Part shown: piece after piece, positions 1-11,260 of the stretch
Layout of the letters: the number at the start of each line of letters is the position of its first letter
Numbering within the stretch: the first letter of the stretch is position 1
NCBI GenBank assembly: GCA_958510875.1
Contig: OY294068.1
Coordinates: forward strand, 160,430,388 to 160,494,387
Direction: 5' to 3'
Length of the DNA stretch: 64,000 nucleotides
Origin: Endomychus coccineus
Lineage: Eukaryota > Arthropoda > Insecta > Coleoptera > Endomychidae
Program-made: the position numbers and the translations under genes
The notes under the pieces: model-generated
The model's database searches: none
What the model was told of the DNA's origin: nothing
Seen by the model: only the letters and a program-made list of their open reading frames with translations

Positions 1-433
1 TCCTTGTCGAGCTACACCAATTTCCTCGTGTAGATTGCTATAAAATTTATAGCTGTGAAGTGCTATAAAAATTACATTACAGCAAATTGACTTCGAATAA
101 GATTCTTCTGCGGTCACGTTCTGCAAGATTGTTTGTTTATTAATTCTTAACTAGTGAACTATTCCAGTCCAGCATCGTATACTTTGGTTGTTTTATACTT
201 ACATAGCGACTGTTTGTAATATGTATATAATTGTTCTATTTTAAATCTGTCTGCATCTAGGAATATTCAGTAGTTACTTAAATATTCGATGAAATATGAA
301 TAAATTCCCAGAATTTCATACCAAATTATCTAATTTCATTTGAAAGCAATTTCCAATAATATTTTGAATACGTTTCATCTCATTGAGAAGTGGTGAAGTT
401 CATTTAAGCAAAGTATAAATACTGTGAGTTGAT
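1..433. other. No recognisable feature
   Basis: AT-rich non-coding sequence. I see no exon, transposon domain or RNA gene. It probably belongs to an upstream intron of the LIM-only gene whose second LIM domain starts near 2.1 kb; the LIM1 exon is not visible in the window and would lie further upstream. Confidence 0.4.
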
Positions 434-760
434 AAAGCTCACTCTCTCATTCTCTTTCTAATCTGAGTGACCTGAAATCCAGGTCAGGTTGAGCCTGTTT
501 CTACTGGCTAGCCTGTTAAAGTTCTTCTTGGTATCCCCGACAAGCCTCGAGGACACAGTCGAACCTTTCAGTGCGTTGAGTGTCGCTTAACTGTATGAAC
601 AGATTCACATAGTCTCATTTATCTTACCATAGCCGAGTAGCTTTTCCGCCCATCTGTAGCATCTCAGCTTGGAAGACTGTGTTGAGATCCCTCTTTCGCA
701 CGGAGTACCCATCAATATATCTAGGACCACAAAAGCACAAACTGACAGATTTTTAGATGT
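434..760 (-). mobile_element. LINE fragment (RNase H region), antisense
   Basis: This stretch is clearly similar at the DNA level to about 10490-10780. Shared blocks include the run reading TTATCTTACCATAGCCGAGT and the stretch around 'TTGGAAGACTGTGTTGAGAT'. The 10.4-kb copy on the minus strand encodes an RNase H-like tail (GNERADKLV), so this is another antisense fragment of the same non-LTR retrotransposon family. Here the reading frame is lost. Both copies lie antisense to the LIM-only gene. Confidence 0.6.
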
Positions 761-1023
761 ATGTATCTAAAAAACTGAAACCTTCTCCTTTTTAATGAGG
801 TTTGTAAAATGATATGATATGACACGTGTTAAATAAGTTTATCAAGCTATTGCATATAGCTTTTATCGCGGGCTTTGAGCGCGGCGACCGAATCAAGAAA
901 AAAAAAACAAAAGGCAAACACCGTAACGAAAATCTAAAAAACACAAAACAAATACCGTAACGAAATATCCTGACACCCACCACTCCGCCTACCATGTAGC
1001 TCGACCGAGCTTAAGATTGTCGA

Positions 1024-1612
1024 AATGTTAACTTTGAACCTTTTAAAAGGTCGTGATAGCCCCAAACTGGGTCGAAAACTGTTTTGAATTGGTTAATTTT
1101 CGATAAATCGAATGACGTTCACGTGAGAAGCGCGTAGGTCGCGAGTTAGAAAAGTGCAAATTTACAGTACATAGAACGTCTTAACGAGGACTTTTCGCAT
1201 GCGATTTTCGGTCCATGTCGTTAGTTTATGAACGGGGCCAACTAAATAGCATAGTCTCGGGCCCCAAAATGTCGATTAAATAGGAAAATTTAATTAAAAC
1301 AGTTTGAGGTATTCTCAGCTGTCGCCTACTAGCATCTGACGTTCGACGTACGAAAGGGAATTTTCTAGCTACTTAAATATACCGAAAGCGGGTAAAAGCT
1401 AGCGGCCCATAGCCCAAAATACAACTACGCCGGCCGCACGGGGTTCGGAACGGCCCCAAATTAATTAATTCGTAGCTAATCACATAAGTCATCTGGCGTT
1501 CATGCAATTGTGTTTTTATACAATTCGAACCTTCTAATTTCGGCCACGTGAAAATCCCGGAGCCGGAAGCGCTATCGAGATCTGAACGTTAAAACTTTCG
1601 TATAAAATTGGG
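1024..1612 (-). repeat. Dispersed repeat X, inverted partner of the 63.3-63.85 kb copy
   Basis: Read on the opposite strand, this segment matches about 63290-63850. Shared blocks include TTTAATTAAATTTTCCTATT, the 'gctagcggcccatagcc' stretch, the 'gttcatgcaattgtg...ttcgaaccttctaatt' region and the 'aaaaggtcgtgatagcccc' region. The 63-kb copy sits inside an element bounded by terminal inverted repeats. This copy lacks recognisable termini, so it is a truncated relative. No coding capacity seen. Confidence 0.7.
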
Positions 1613-1628
1613 TTTACAAGTCAACTGA

Positions 1629-1686
1629 CACTTGTCACCATAGATAACTCTACTACCGGTAGTAGAGTTATCTATGCACTTGTCAC
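1629..1686. repeat. 38-bp perfect palindrome flanked by 10-bp direct repeats
   Basis: The palindrome occupies 1639-1676; its left half is CATAGATAACTCTACTACC and the right half is the exact reverse complement. It is bracketed by the direct repeat CACTTGTCAC (1629-1638 and 1677-1686). The arrangement looks like an insertion with a target-site duplication, where two terminal inverted repeats are fused with nothing between them. Confidence 0.8.
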
Positions 1687-2097
1687 AGAATACTCTTCAT
1701 AGAGATCAAGATGATACTCTTTTTCACTCATAATTCGTGAAGATTTTGAAGGGGTAGTGGATGTTTTTCTGCTCAACTTTTCCCAGTGGCGTAGTGCTAT
1801 GCAATAGCTTTACCGCGGCAGTCCCCGAATGCCACACGTTTCATTTTTTCAATTTGTTCTCACAAAACATATTTACACTTTTAATACTTGTATCATAAAT
1901 AACTATCTAGAAAGATCGGGATCAACATTTTTGTATAAGACGCCATTGTGAATTCAGTATGGGATGTTAATACAGTATTGTCATTCTTAGAAAATCCACT
2001 ATGTTAACTTAATTCCACTGACGCTCCAAAAGCTTTTTTTAAATTAAATGTTCCCGTATTTCGTAGCTCTACTGATTCGAAAAATATATGTTTTCAG

Positions 2098-2223
2098 GTT
2101 ATTTGGTACAACGGGGTATTGTGCAGCCTGTAACAAAGTGATACCAGCTTTTGAGATGGTCATGAGGGCAAAAAGTAACGTCTATCATCTGGAATGTTTT
2201 GCTTGTCAACAATGTAATCACAG
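2098..2223 (+). CDS. LIM-only protein (Beadex/LMO), exon with N-terminal half of LIM2
   Basis: The exon follows a good acceptor (ATGTTTTCAG ending at 2097) and ends at the donor GTACAT at 2224. It reads LFGTTGYCAACNKVIPAF... and on to ...VYHLECFACQQCNHR. Zinc ligands visible are CxxC (CAAC), the HLEC pair and CQQC, which form the first finger and start of the second finger of a LIM domain. The leading LFG after a split Arg codon, and the AFEMVMR and VYHLECF blocks, are typical of LIM domain 2 of LMO proteins, transcriptional cofactors that bind LDB/Chip and compete with LIM-homeodomain factors in the nucleus. LIM1 is not in the window. An Arg codon is split over the 55-bp intron (AG/G). The longer open frame starting at 2048 is intron read-through. 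Confidence 0.88.
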
Positions 2224-2278
2224 GTACATAGATAACAAACAAGTATTTCAAATACACATTGATATTTTCCTGTTTCAG

Positions 2279-2420
2279 GTTCTGTGTTGGTGATCGATTC
2301 TATTTATGTGACAATAAAATCTTATGTGAATATGACTATGAAGAGCGCCTAGTGTTCGCGAATATGGCATACAATCCAAGCAGTTTAGCCCATATAAGAA
2401 GGCAAGTCAGTAATCTTCAG
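2279..2420 (+). CDS. LIM-only protein (Beadex/LMO), exon completing LIM2
   Basis: The exon starts after the TTTCAG acceptor at 2278 and completes the split codon to give RFCVGDRFYLCDNKILC, followed by EYDYEERLVFANM. The last zinc ligands are Cys and Asp in CEYD, so LIM2 is complete across the two exons. The tail YNPSSLAHIRRQVSNLQ follows the zinc domain and ends in phase 0 at the donor GTATGC (2421). FCVGDR and CEYDYEE are signature LMO residues; the NPSSLAHIRRQVSNLQ tail suits arthropod Beadex rather than a LIM-homeodomain protein, since no homeodomain follows. The next coding exon is proposed at 12038, also phase 0. Confidence 0.88.
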
Positions 2421-2559
2421 GTATGCCCTAAGTATCCGCATTACACCTATAATCTTGCCTCCATTCCTCGGCTTAGTGAATTTTTCGATCTCAACTTTGA
2501 ACTCATCTAAACCAAACTATAAAATTCAATTTTCACATTCAGAGGTTATTTGGAAGCTA

Positions 2560-3070
2560 CAACTTTATATTTATAGATATAAAACTTTCTCTCAGATGGT
2601 TCACTCTATGTGGAGGTTGACGGAGTTTCCTCCGATATAATAACGTTTAACGCTGGTGTTTCACAGGGATCTATCTTGTCACCACTTTTTTTTCTGATAC
2701 ATATCAACGATCTGTTGGAAGTGACCTGTCCCGTCTACAGCTTTGCAGAACATGGTACACTTCATACTGCTTTCTCATCTAGAGCCCCTATATCATCCAA
2801 TTAATGAAGATCATGTAGGCGGACTATACGAAGTCAAGCTGGTTGCCCCTTCATTGACAAGCTCGAGACCTGTCGGACTTCTTCCCACCTGACTTCATTT
2901 TTCTATGAATAGTAAAGTTGTGGAACTCTTTGCTTAGTGGGGTTATTCCTTATGCCTATGACCTTCAAATTTTCGAAAAAATTCGAATACCTATCTCCAC
3001 TCCCAACATTCCATCACTGGCTCACAAGATGTTCTTCGAACATTATAGGTTTTCCCCTCGGGAAGTCAAA
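2560..3070 (+). mobile_element. LINE fragment, reverse-transcriptase core plus 3' tail, internally deleted
   Basis: At 2610-2804 the frame reads GVSQGSILSPLFFLIHINDL and then a degraded YSFAEHGTLH, which corresponds to the GVPQGS..SPLLF..YINDL and FADD catalytic region of non-LTR reverse transcriptases. In FAEHGT the catalytic Asp pair is lost. After about 2850 another frame gives relics of the ORF2 C-terminus (RTSSHLTSFFYE, then KVVELFA, FRKNSNTYL), so several hundred bases between them were deleted. Frames are broken by stops. The clade is not assigned. Confidence 0.7.
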
Positions 3071-3269
3071 GTATAAAAAAGTTGACTGTAATCAGTAACT
3101 ATTTCAAAATAAACACTTACCAAGTCCTACATAAAACGAACAATAAGGATATCAACATAATATACTGATTTAATAAAAAACCTTACACCTAATATTATTC
3201 AAGCAATCTATTTGGAATTATCCCAAACGTAATACTTCGATATAACAAAATTTCTTCAAATTTCTAAAT

Positions 3270-3615
3270 TTTCTCTCATTTGGGAACACTCGCACTGCGG
3301 GATCGTGTAAATTATAGAGATCATATCTCAGACATGTTTGATCTGTGAGAGATCGGGGGAACGTGCAGGTCATGGAAGCACATGAGCTTCTTCCAATAAC
3401 TGTGTAGTAACTCTTGCTTAGTGCGGGCAGTATCTTGTAGAAGAATTATTGGTTCAATCAACCCCCGAAGATAAGGCACTGCAATAGTACGACCCTAAAA
3501 CATTGGGTATTTAACTGGCTGCATTCAAATTGTCTCGAAGAAAAACTAAAGATGACCTACTTCTGAAATATTTTGCACCCCAAACCATCACACTACACCT
3601 ATAAGCGCATTATGT
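3270..3615 (-). pseudogene. Tc1-like transposase relic
   Basis: Translated on the minus strand it gives VMVWGAKYFRSRSSLVFLRD and NLNAAS, then LQDTART, then ARVTTQLLEEAHVLP, and finally ARSPDLSQIKHV.DM. This order matches the C-terminal half of Tc1/mariner DDE transposases: the VMVWGAI block, QQDNARPH with the second catalytic Asp (here LQDTART), and WPARSPDLSPIEHVWD (the Glu replaced by Lys here). Several stops and frameshifts mark it as dead. No terminal repeats found. Confidence 0.72.
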
Positions 3616-3631
3616 TGTACATATTACAAAA

Positions 3632-3932
3632 TGGAACCGCTATATCTCCGTAACAGTACGTCGTAGAAAAAAAGTGCATTTTTGGCAACTTTAAGCAATT
3701 GCTGCATGAAATCACGAAACTAGGTACGATTGCAATATCAGAATTTCAAACGGTAAGAAGCAGTTCGAAACGAATCTTTTTTTGGAACCGCTATATCTCC
3801 GTAACAGTACGTCGTAGAAAAAAAGTTCATTTTTGGCAACTTCAAGCAATTGCTGCATGAAATCACGAAAGTAGGTACGATTGCAATATCAGAATTCCAA
3901 ACGATAAGAAGCAGTTGGAAACGAATCTTTCT
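3632..3932. repeat. Direct tandem duplication, 151-bp period
   Basis: Two head-to-tail copies (3632-3782 and 3783-3932) begin with TGGAACCGCTATATCTCCGT and differ at only a few positions. No coding capacity; lies in the LIM-only gene intron. Confidence 0.9.
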
Positions 3933-4084
3933 TTAAGATAGTTGTGAAAATGAAATAATGACAGATTTTAGAAAACAGAATTTCTGTTTACATTTTAAGA
4001 TTACACCAGTTAATGCAGTCTCGACATTAACTACGTGTACTCTCGTTCAAAAATAGAAAAAGTCATAAGCTTTGTGAAGAAAGC

Positions 4085-4325
4085 TTATCACTTTTAAAAC
4101 ACAGTCCTGACAAATGTTTAGGTAATTTAGACGGGATGGAAATGTATAAGCAAAAAAAGCAATTCAATTAATTCAGATTTATCTCCAGCTCTGAGTAATC
4201 CCTTATTCGAATTACTCACTACAATTAGTATTCAGACGCACATTTTGTTATCTAATTTAGTTCACTTTGTTTACAGCTACTTGGTAGCTAAAAGGTTCTA
4301 AGTACTTAGACAGTATTATTAGTTT
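4085..4325 (+). repeat. Dispersed repeat Y, copy 1
   Basis: Similar in direct orientation to 60507-60722. Shared blocks include CTTTTAAAACACAGT, GGTAATTTAGA.GGGATGGAAA, TCAGATTTATCTCC and ACTTGGTAGC...TAGTACTTAG. Family unknown; non-coding. Confidence 0.7.
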
Positions 4326-4599
4326 ATCATTAAATAGAATGTTGTCTTAGATTCTGAAAAATTCAGGAGCATTAATTTTGTTCTATTCTTTCGATTCATG
4401 AGATCAATTGATCCAATAGCGGGAATATTAGAAGATTCTGAAAATTCAAAAGGGGTGTCTGGAAATGCATATGTCAAACTTCTAGAGGGGATGTATACAA
4501 GGCAAAATAAGAAAAAAGATTTATATCAACATATGGCCAGAAATGTGTCAATAAAGAGCCATGGCGCTTTATTAATAATTAATAAACGGATCATAAAAT

Positions 4600-5500
4600 A
4601 ATAATGAAATTCTGGAAATCCCAATGCAACTTTCCAGCCGATATTCGTAGTCGTACTGCTTCCTCATTCCGAATTTTCTCGCAATGATCTATTGCCTTTT
4701 GTTCAAGATGACCCTCGTTTTCAATTATTTGAACCGAGTAGACCATCAATTCAAAATAGCCCCAAAGAAGCAAATCTAACAGGTTCAAGTCGAGTGAACG
4801 AGGAGGCCAACCAACTGGACCATTACGGCCTATCCACTTCTGAGGGTAAACTAAATATAAATGATTTTGAACTCGAACACTACAAATGGGAATATGCTCC
4901 ATCAACCATAATCCAACTTGTTAATCTAATTGCGTATGGCACATTATCTAGGAGATCCGTAAGGTCGTCTTAAATAAAATTCAAATACAATCCACCATTC
5001 AAACGAATAGGGTCATAAAAGGTCCAATTCGATGATTTTCGATCATCCCTGCCAATACATTCATCGAACATTTTGATATCTTGCTTCAAAATTATATGGG
5101 GTTTTTCGACGGCCCAAACGTGACTGTTGCAGATATTCACAATTCCTTCCCGCGTGAAGCCACTTCATCAGTGAACAACATTTTCGAAGGAAATGGCAGT
5201 ATTGCTGGGTTTTCAATTGCATCCATTGACAAAAATCTAGTTGAAGTTGAAAATTTTGCGGTTTACTAGCTGGAAGGTGTTGTACATGATTAAGGCTTCA
5301 GCAACTGCTTATGCAAAATTTCCCTTGTACTAATTCCTGGGTTATGAGACGCTCTATTCAAAACACGTTCTTCTGCATCTGCATCCCTAGTGGTACGCTT
5401 TCTACCACAATCGGTTCCCTCAGTCTAAATGTTTAGCCAATTTGTCTTAGGCATTCATGTATTCCGACAAATACATTTTTGGAGGAAGTCTGGGAGCTTC
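4600..5500 (-). pseudogene. DDE transposase relic (WIGRxGP family)
   Basis: Read on the minus strand, blocks appear in order across several frames: ERVLNRASHNPGISTREIL (N-terminal helix-turn-helix region, near 5370-5290), SKMLFTDE with the first catalytic Asp (about 5210-5170), NRIIGPF-like sequence and NGGLYLNF (about 5030-4980), VDGAYSH in place of QQDGAPPH (about 4900), and YPQKWIGRNGPVGWPPRSLD with LLWGYFELMVY (about 4850-4730). This order matches the insect IS630/Tc1-type transposases with a WIGRGGP..WPPRSPDL..LDF.LWG signature. Multiple stops and frameshifts show it is inactive; no termini were found. Confidence 0.75.
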
Positions 5501-5734
5501 ACGACTACAACCATTTGCTAGTACATGAAATGCATATAGGCCATTTAAAAAACGTGTAATCGGCCATAATATAAGAGCAAAAATTTGAAAACTCTTGTAT
5601 TATTAAATGCTTATGTTCAGAATAACTAAATTTTGCAAATAAGGCTATGCCAAAACTAAAAGTTAAGTCAACGTTACAGCTATTGACAGCAAAAATTAAT
5701 TGTCAGCCTGAAGTTTCGAAGCTTCCTTTGACTA

Positions 5735-6530
5735 TTTTATTTTGTTAAGCTCTAGGAGGTCTATTAAACAAGCGGAGGAGAGACATGGTATTCCGCGAGA
5801 GCTAATAGGGTACATTAAAAACACCCTTGAAGGTAGACACTCATCCACGATGCATCAGGGTTAAACTTTGAAAGGGTCGGTATCAAAAGGGTATTCACAG
5901 GGAGGGTTACTCTCTCCCCTTTTATGAAGTTTGGTCGTTGATGAGCTACTAGTATGGAAAAATCGTGAAGGTATTAAGGCGATAGGCTATACGAATGACG
6001 TTGCCATACTCCCCAGAGGAGCCTACGAGGGTACCTTCCAGGAGCTTGTTGAACAAGCCTTGATGATCACAGAAGTCTAGTGTAGAGATAACGAACTCTC
6101 CATTCAGTCAGAGAAAACTGATAGTTTCATCTTCTCCAATAGGTACAAAATGGAACTGCCTAAGTGCTGTTCGGCAATGAGGTAGGCCTAGGTGCAAGCG
6201 AGAGACACTCTGGCTGAGTAGGCAAAGCATCAGTATAATCTCCGAGATCTTTACAGGTCACGGAAAGCTGATGAAATGTGAACATATAACAGAGAAAAGT
6301 GACACTCCCTCTTCTATGAAATACGAGGGAAACAAAGTGGAGTCGTCAACCCACTTTCTTTGTGAATGTCCTGAGCTCATCCGAGCCAAATTTACCTGGC
6401 TAGGTCTGAGGATAATCAGGGCCTATGACTTAAATCAACTAAGCGTAAAACAGATCTCTATCGCGCATCCAAATACCCCCTGAAAAACGTAGCATGAGAT
6501 GCTGTACAAGGGTATTTGCTAAGTCTTTTG
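5735..6530 (+). mobile_element. LINE fragment (reverse transcriptase and C-terminal Cys region)
   Basis: Frames give KQAEERHGIPRELIGYIKNT, then a GYSQGGLLSPLL box, SLVVDELL, and GYTNDVAILPRG in place of the Y/FADD catalytic motif. From 6271 comes a C-terminal HFLCECPELIRAKF block typical of R1/LOA-like elements. It ends with CAAATACCCCCTGAAAAAC, also present (complementary strand) near 10160, so both belong to one family. Stops and the altered catalytic motif mark it as dead. Confidence 0.7.
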
Positions 6531-7853
6531 AATAAGAGATTGCTCGACCATTTCCCAATCGGCTTTTTCGAAAATGGTTTGTCCGACAACATTTTCAAGA
6601 TTACCTTTTTGGAGCAAAGATCTGTAAATAGGTAACCATCTATTAGCCTTCGTCTTTAATGTGCCGTAGGTCTTTATTGAAGTCGGACATTTTTATTGAT
6701 ATGGATGTTTTCTTATTTTTGTCTATAATCACGTCCTGAAATATGGCATATGAATTTCCGGACACACTGTATGTATACTACTAGATTTGAAACAAATCAC
6801 TTCGTCAACACAATATTTCGAAACATGCCGCGAATCTGGAAGTATTCCACTCATATGTGTCCTTTGGCTCATTATAGTATTCCGCTAAAAGAGTAGCGAA
6901 GGGACAGACGGGGACATTTGCCCCTGGTGTCAAATTTCGAAATTTTTCCGAAATAATTAACCAATTTGCCAACACTAAAGCACAAACTACATATTTAAAT
7001 AATATTTGATGTATTCTTTTATGCTGAAAATATGAGTATTAAGCAAAGTAAATATAATAATATATCAACAATGTTTTTTTAATAAATTATGGATGTTTGT
7101 AAGCTTCGCGTATTTTCTGAAAATGTTCCTCGCTACGCTTTTGTTTTTCACTAGGACTTGGCCTACCCGCAACCTTCAACAACAATTTCGAAAATTGGGA
7201 AAATAAACTATGAGTTACTTTAGAGCTGCAATTTTCCAATAGACTTATTCCGAACATCCGCCCTTTCTACTCATATAATGACTAATGAGAGCCATAATAG
7301 AACCAGACAACTAATGTTCCATTCTCTAGAAGGGAAATGTTTTTTACTGGTATATGGACGTCTACAAAATAATAATATCCCGCTGATATAACAAATCCCA
7401 TCAAAGTAATATCTCCATTCAGTTGCTTTCAGCTTTTAAGCACTTTCCACGAAAGTATGTTAGCAAGCATTCACTGAAAATATTTAAGGTTCAGATTTAT
7501 CATTTGTTAGACCTAATTCTTATTTACTTTCATTAAGGTAATATCGTTTGATTTTTATAAAACGCTACGAGCCCTTTCCTAATATCATAAACTAGATAAA
7601 ACCGTGTGCCTATTAGTGGCAAGCGACAAATTGGAAACATGTAGGAATAATTGGAATGGTTACGATGATTCTTTCCATGTCTGGGTCTAAAATGTTTCTG
7701 GATTCATTGTTCATTTTTTGTGGAATATGTTGTACCAACTCCGAACTCCATTATCGAGTAAGCAATTCTTTCTGTTTCTTTTATAAAACAACATAACATG
7801 AATCTATGATTTCGGCTTTTACCCCAAAGGAATAATTATTCTGAAACACATTC

Positions 7854-8108
7854 ACATTTGACGCGTTTTGGCTTTCACTTTCTTTAGAAATTAATTTCCT
7901 GTTTACATTTGAACTGGAATTTAACAAAATATTTCAATATTAATTAGATGTATATACAATATGTATTTATGGCAAATTCCAGTTCAAATGTAAACTCAAG
8001 ATAAATCTCTGAAGAAGGCGAACGCCGAATCGCGTGAAGGTTGTTTCATTAAGGTACATCGTTGAACAGCTTTCTCATTTGATGCCCTTTGGCTTCCGCC
8101 TTCTTCAG
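7854..8108. ncRNA. Cluster of three hammerhead-ribozyme-like motifs (Penelope-type debris)
   Basis: Three related motifs occur: plus strand 8009-8036, minus strand 8108-8076 and minus strand 7886-7854. The plus copy reads CTGAAGA (fits the CUGANGA core), a GGCGAACGCC stem-loop, GAAT, then CGCGT. The minus copies read CTGAAGA, GGCGGAAGCC, AAAGGGCATC and a more decayed CTAAAGA, GTGAAAGCC, AAAACGCGTC. Comparing them suggests CTGAAGA-stem II-GAAA-CGCGTC, the layout of minimal hammerheads reported in Penelope-like elements. A 21-bp inverted repeat (TTTACATTTGAACTGGAATT and complement) lies between the first two. No copy keeps every core base, so activity is unlikely. The link to Penelope is inference. 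Confidence 0.45.
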
Positions 8109-8756
8109 AAATTTATATTCTTGACAAAAAAAATATTCAGTTGCATCCTTGATTCCTTTAAAAACTCACAACACTTCATCGCGTCTTCAATGAATAGTAC
8201 TTCTATAACCCAAATGTTTGAATTATTCCATCGCTTTTTGAAGTATCAATGGATTTGAATTGAAATTGGTCAGTTGATAATATTTGGCATATATAAATAA
8301 TGGAACCAAAAGTGTTAATTAACACTCTTGATTTCTATCGTCTTCGAGTTTATATAAACCAAAATGACAACAATACTTATCAGTCGTGTTTTTATCACAA
8401 TTTTCTATACAACCGAACTCTTTCTATAAACAAAATTTGGTCTGAATCATTCCATTATCCATCACTTACCCGGTCATCAACTAGTTGAATTTCAAATTCA
8501 TAACTTGTAAGTGTTGAATTACGTTACATTAGTTTTGTTCTCTTATTTTATACAAGTTCCAACATGACATATCATAAATCTAAATATTCTTCACCCTTCA
8601 ATTCTTGAATCAACTCAGTTCAGTCAGGTTATTTATAAGTAAATGAATTCTTGCAATAGCTCGAGTTTATATTTATAGTTTTTGATGAATTTGTTGCCCA
8701 GACCAAGACCACTGTAGAATAACGAACAGAAACGTAAGCTCGAAGAAAATATTAGT

Positions 8757-10105
8757 GTCGGACAATGCGCCATAGGCGTTCGACAATACCTCTATCGAGT
8801 CAATTTGTCCTGCTACGAAGAGACACGGAGTTGATCAATTTTTGGTCAGATGGATCAAGAGCAAGCTCTAGCAGAGACTGATAACGACGCACCATAATGG
8901 CAGCATAGCATGAACACACGTCACCAGAGGGTTCCCTCAGGGGGTTAATGTCTCCGCTCCGTTGGTGTCTGGTGGTGAACGACTTGTTGGTCGAGCTGAA
9001 TGAGGCTGGGTTTTACGCCCAAAGCTACACAGACGACTTGGCAGCCGTGACCCTCAGAAGACACGCGGCTACTTCGGGCGAGTTTCAGAACACTGCACTT
9101 GCCATCTTGGCTCGCTGGAGCCAGGCCGAGAGTGGTTCTTTTCACGAGGAAGCGGAAACTGGGACCCCTACCAGACATTCGTCTGTAGACTGAAAGGCTC
9201 AGTGAAGTACCTTGGAGTTATCAGCGATGCTAAACTGAGCTGAAAAATGCACCTGGAAACCCGAGTGAAGAAGGCCATTGCATCCTTTTGGGCATATGGG
9301 AAAGCCTTCGCGAACACATGGGTCTACGACTACGTGTTTTGCACTGGATTAACACGATCATGATCCGCCCAATCCTAACTTACGCAGCCGTCGTGTGGTG
9401 GTCGGCGACAGAATCCCATCTGGCGCTGAACAAAGCTCAACGACCTCCCTGCGTGATGATAACGGGGGCTATGAGGACCGCTTCCACCAGAGCTTTTGAG
9501 GTTCTGGTGTGTGGGTACCTGTCCACTCTGGCGTGAAGGAAAACGAAGTGGCCGATGAACTGGCCAAACAGGGTTTCTTGAGTGCACGTGGCCCCGATTC
9601 AACGATCGGAATTTCATCGACCACCATCAAGGATTTACTGGATAGACATTGGCTCTCGGTCTGGCTTGGTGCCCCCAGCATGAGGCAAACGAAGCTCCAC
9701 GTTAGGGAGTTCTCGCCTGAACTCTCTAAAACCCTACTCTCTATGAGCAGAAGGGGCCTAAATCTGGTGGCAGGACTCTTCACAAAACACTGTCATCTGA
9801 ATAAATATCTACACAGAATAGGCATTGTTGGAGACTCACCTTATAGTAGATGTGGAAAGGTGGATGAAACTGCCTCTCACATCCTAGCAGAATGTTCAGC
9901 ACTGGCTTTTCTTAGGCTATAACATTCCGGCAGCACACATGTGCTGCTTGAAGTCATAAGAGATATCAGCCTATGCAAAATATTAGCCTTCGGCACTGCC
10001 TTGGGACTACTGGACTGCCTCTTGTATCAAGGGGCGCAAAATGGATTCAATCAAGTGGCTTAAGTGATCCGGGCTTGTCCGCCTGATTGATTGATTGAAG
10101 CTAAT
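8757..10105 (+). mobile_element. R1/LOA-like LINE fragment: reverse transcriptase, RNase H, 3' tail
   Basis: Successive frames read PSGGLMSPLRWCLVVNDLLV, then GFYAQSYTDDLAAVTL (catalytic YADD changed to YTDD), then HWINTIMIRPILTYAAVVWW, then an RNase H tail VPVHSGVKENEVADELAKQG (9509-9570), then a C-terminal segment with CGKVDETASHILAECSAL. The 3' end terminates in (TGAT)n at 10084-10098, as in other LINEs with simple-repeat tails. Frameshifts separate the blocks, so it cannot encode a full ORF2. The 5' part is missing. It has the same strand as the host gene. Confidence 0.82.
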
Positions 10106-10139
10106 ATGAAGTTCAGTGCACTTAATCAAAGACCGTTGT

Positions 10140-11260
10140 ACACAATTCCCTGCTAAGTTTTTCAGGGGGTATTTGGATACCCCGCTGCGCGACTGAATCC
10201 TAAGATCCGTTCCACGCTCAGATCCTTCATGCCATCGGCCGTGACCTGTGATGATATCAGAGGTTATCCTGATGCTTTGCTTACTCAGCGAGTGTTCTCG
10301 CTTGTCCTTAGACCTATCTCATTTCCAAGCAGTGCTTTTGCAGTTCAGCAGTCGCCAATGCTTCTCCATACTGAGGCATGCTTATCTCTCAGATGGTTCC
10401 GCAAGATCTTCATACTCCTGTTGTAGGGGGTACTAGCTAGCGGTCTTGAGGACCGTCCAAACTGGCCCCCGCTCTGACTAGTTTGTCAGCTCTCTCATTC
10501 CCTTTCCAACCTGAGTCATCCGGAGTTCAGGTCAGGTGGAGCCTGTTTCCACTGACTAGCCTGTAAAGATCTCGTTGGTATCACTGGCTCGTAGACACAG
10601 TCGGGCTCTTCAGTGTGTCGCTTGACTGTCCCAACACGTCCAGATGATCTCATTTATCTTACCATAGCCGAGTAGCTTGTCCGCAACTCGGCTTGGAAGA
10701 CTGTGTTAAGATCCCCCATTCGCACGGAGTATCCATCAATATAACTAGGTTCGCAAAAGCCTACCCCGACTCTTGTGTTTGTTCTACACCCATCCGTATA
10801 CCAAATTGTGCCGTGTTTTCGCGTTCGTCAACTTTCACATTCCTTCCTCGACGGGATGACGATCCTGGAATTCTGCTCCGCGAAATACAGGGCTTTGATT
10901 CTGTCTTGCGGTTGCAGCCAAGCCTGTAGACCACCATCATTGCGAGATTCCTCATCGTCATTGATAGGGGTGGCAGGCACAGCAAGACCCTCATGCTGAA
11001 GTCGGTGTACTCTTCCTCGGAGATGTGATCTCTCTGGCTTCTGTCCAGATGTTTCTGTGCTGTAATCAGTTAGGTTCTTTTCCACAATACGGGGACTGCA
11101 TAATCAATTCTTGGGCTAATAATAGCTGAGTAGATCCACATTAGCTGCCTAGGTATCAAGCCCCACTTAATTCCAATTGCTCTCTTGCACTGCAGAAAGA
11201 TCATCATAGCATTTTGGCACCTAGTCTCCAGTTGCTTCGGCCGAAGTAGTTTTAACATAG
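10140..11260 (-). mobile_element. LINE fragment (RT end, RNase H, 3' tail), antisense
   Basis: On the minus strand, 11258-11070 encodes a block ending WGLIPRQLMWIYSAIISPRI with DYAVPVLW, the region after the reverse transcriptase fingers. Around 10500-10440 the frame reads DDSGWKGNERADKLVRAGAS, the RNase H C-terminal segment. The 3' end near 10160 shares CAAATACCCCCTGAAAAAC with the 5.7-6.5 kb fragment. The DNA around 10490-10780 also matches 434-760. The family therefore has at least three relics in this intron. No intact frame. Confidence 0.75.

Noticed and set aside
5081..5269. Plus-strand open frame within 4.6-5.5 kb as a gene
   Set aside because: Antisense shadow of the DDE transposase relic, whose conserved blocks read on the minus strand.
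8945..9783. Minus-strand open frames over the 8.8-10.1 kb LINE
   Set aside because: Antisense shadows of the plus-strand reverse transcriptase and RNase H blocks.
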